Virus record (IMG/VR): IMGVR_UViG_3300006923_000027 | Coordinates: 1-56,225 of that record | Origin: a virus | Length of the DNA stretch: 56,225 nucleotides | Direction: 5' to 3' (one strand) | Shown here: in pieces, positions 55,195-56,225 of the stretch | Layout: the number at the start of each line of letters is the position of its first letter | How positions within the stretch are numbered: the first letter of the stretch is position 1 | Translations under genes and position numbers: made by a program | The notes under the pieces: generated by a model | Told to the model about the DNA's origin: nothing | Seen by the model: only the letters and a program-made list of their open reading frames with translations | Database searches by the model: none

Positions 55195-55549
55195 TAATTA
55201 TGAAATTGAAGGTTTAACTTATTTTGGTTGGGTTGAAGTTTCTAATAAAGACAACTTAAACCCAAAGATTGCATTAAATAGCCAGACTTTAATTAAAGCT
55301 TCTACTGTCAATGAAGAAATTTATATGTCAACAAAAGATGTTGATGAATATATAAAATACAACTTAGGAATTGATAGTGTAGATTTGATAAAAAGGTTTG
55401 GCAGAAATATGCAAAATCTTAATAATGAATTTAAAAAAATAAATGACAATCATAAATCTGATGACGCTAAGTTTTTTATGGACTTGGCAAAACTTGTAGT
55501 AAGTGATAAATCTTTTTATCATGAGAGTAGAGAATATATGAAAATATAA
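55169..55549 (+). CDS. unknown 126-aa protein, probable TTG start
   Basis: I prefer TTG 55169, five bases after GAGGTG, over ATG 55157, whose ribosome site is absent. The product has beta-like LTYFGWVEVSNKD and a helical C-terminal half. It overlaps the previous gene by 26 bases. Function unknown. Confidence 0.7.
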   Translation: MIKKLLKIDNYEIEGLTYFGWVEVSNKDNLNPKIALNSQTLIKASTVNEEIYMSTKDVDEYIKYNLGIDSVDLIKRFGRNMQNLNNEFKKINDNHKSDDAKFFMDLAKLVVSDKSFYHESREYMKI

Positions 55550-55577
55550 CTTGACAATTTTAATTGAGCGATTATTT
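55550..55577 (+). promoter_or_regulatory. promoter upstream of the coiled-coil and groEL genes
   Basis: TTGACA at 55550-55555, 16-bp spacer, TATTTT at 55572-55577 within a T/A-rich stretch. The -10 is poor, so use by the phage sigma factor or an activator is possible. Confidence 0.5.
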
Positions 55578-55612
55578 TATACTTAACCATTAAACAATAA
55601 GGTGTTAATAAA

Positions 55613-55921
55613 ATGGAAAAACCTTCAGAAAAATACAATAAACTGTTGAAAATTACAAAAAATTTAGAAATTGAGGAGGAAGTATTATGTTTAGAGCAAG
55701 TTCTAAGATCAAACTTAGAAATTATGAATCTAAAAGATAAGATTGAGAGAATAGAATCTTCTTTAGCAGAAAGAGATAAAGCTATGTTTTATTTCTTTGC
55801 TATGGGATTAAATGGAGATGAAATAAACTTCGTTCTAGAAAAAGTTAATGCTAAAAAGAAAAGAATAGAAAAACAAAAAGAACTTGAAAAACAAGAAAAG
55901 GAGTCACAAGATGAGAAATAA
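55613..55921 (+). CDS. 102-aa coiled-coil protein
   Basis: Heptad-like charged helices run nearly end to end (LRSNLEIMNLKDKIERIESS, KKKRIEKQKELEKQEKE). It ends inside groEL, overlapping it by 11 bases. It does not resemble GroES. The close coupling suggests it acts with the chaperonin or is co-regulated with it. Confidence 0.82.
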   Translation: MEKPSEKYNKLLKITKNLEIEEEVLCLEQVLRSNLEIMNLKDKIERIESSLAERDKAMFYFFAMGLNGDEINFVLEKVNAKKKRIEKQKELEKQEKESQDEK

Positions 55922-56225
55922 AAAAATAACTCTTTCACAAGAGGCTAGAGATAAGTTAGGTCAAGGATTAAATGACTTAGCCAATGCAGTAAAAGTAACT
56001 TTAGGTCCGAGAGGAAGAAATGTTGCTATTGAAAATGAAAGAAGATTACCTACAATTACAAAAGATGGTGTGTCTGTCGCAAGATCAATTTCATTTTCAG
56101 ATAGAGAAAAAAATATGGGTGCATCTATAATAAAGTCAGTTGCTCAAAATGCAAATCTTTATTCAGGTGATGGTACAACAACAGCTACTGTTTTAGCTCA
56201 AGAGTTATACAATGAAGGCTCAAGA
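55911..56225 (+). CDS. groEL: GroEL-type chaperonin, N-terminal 105 codons
   Basis: ATG 55911 follows AAAGGAG. The visible part has the ATP-site motifs LGPRGRNV, TKDGVSVARS and GDGTTTATVLAQEL of group I chaperonins. The gene runs off the window. Jumbo phages such as EL encode GroEL-like proteins that can work without GroES; no groES is seen next to it here. It probably folds virion proteins. Confidence 0.95.
   Translation, partial: MRNKKITLSQEARDKLGQGLNDLANAVKVTLGPRGRNVAIENERRLPTITKDGVSVARSISFSDREKNMGASIIKSVAQNANLYSGDGTTTATVLAQELYNEGSR

Noticed and set aside
55613-55921. Gene before groEL as groES
   Set aside because: It is a charged coiled coil with no GroES beta-barrel pattern or mobile-loop motif.

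Overview
The window is strongly AT-rich and gene-dense, and almost every gene lies on the + strand. It carries typical large-phage genes: a 5'-3' exonuclease, an Api92/YubB-like family, an HNH/AP2-type endonuclease, a GroEL-type chaperonin, a sigma-70-family factor, ClpS, a Dps-like protein and many uncharacterised small phage-type ORFs. I see no tRNA, rRNA, transposase or integrase. The best reading is part of a large (jumbo-class) tailed-phage genome. A lipoprotein with choice-of-anchor/ASH-like and von Willebrand A domains, and a trypsin-like lipoprotein, suggest a Gram-negative host; that host call is inference.

Region A (1-7553) is a battery of monocistronic units. Each unit has a 19-bp palindrome (TTACCCCCTACGGGGGTAA, either orientation), a sigma-70-type promoter usually with an extended -10, one small gene or one structured RNA, and usually a terminator-like hairpin. 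There are 16 palindromes and 15 promoters. In 11 of the 15 units the distance from the palindrome's first base to the last base of the -10 box is exactly 65 nt. This puts the palindrome centre near -62 from the predicted start site, the position used by class I activators. The last three units encode no protein. They encode three paralogous structured RNAs (about 280-355 nt) that share four helices, with compensatory base changes and a conserved loop.

Region B (7554-15807) starts with more noncoding, hairpin-rich DNA and then holds two runs of unknown small genes. Between them (11371-11938) is a gene-free, repeat-rich segment with GGTTC boxes spaced every 9-10 bp. It is a candidate replication, partition or regulatory locus. 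An HNH/AP2 endonuclease with an internal in-frame duplication closes the region.

Region C (15870-37459, plus one outlier at 48 kb) is dominated by an expanded family of small proteins (60-147 aa). They begin with Met-Trp or have an early Trp, and most end in a helix of the type LKxKxLLKAKELGWxI or LKxKxDLxLxExGYxFxFxGG. I count about thirty members and one gene remnant. Interspersed are a PD-(D/E)XK-like protein, a glutaredoxin-like protein, a cytidylyltransferase-like enzyme, a 994-aa protein and several unknowns.

Region D (36769-56225) holds recognisable phage accessory, proteostasis and probable virion or cell-surface genes: the MGLD-type protein, a zinc-binding small protein, Api92-like paralogues, the exonuclease, a peptidoglycan-binding-domain protein, ClpS, a DUF1232 membrane protein, the protease and vWA lipoproteins, a minus-strand probable structural protein, a Dps-like protein, a VOC protein, a Cys-rich protein, an RpoH-like sigma factor and the first 105 codons of groEL. 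Several of these proteins (and two in region C) carry the same short helical motif (ANKLDxKGxxxxADELD) at one end. This could be a packaging or localisation tag. Four promoters outside region A begin transcripts that can fold a hairpin at or near the 5' end.
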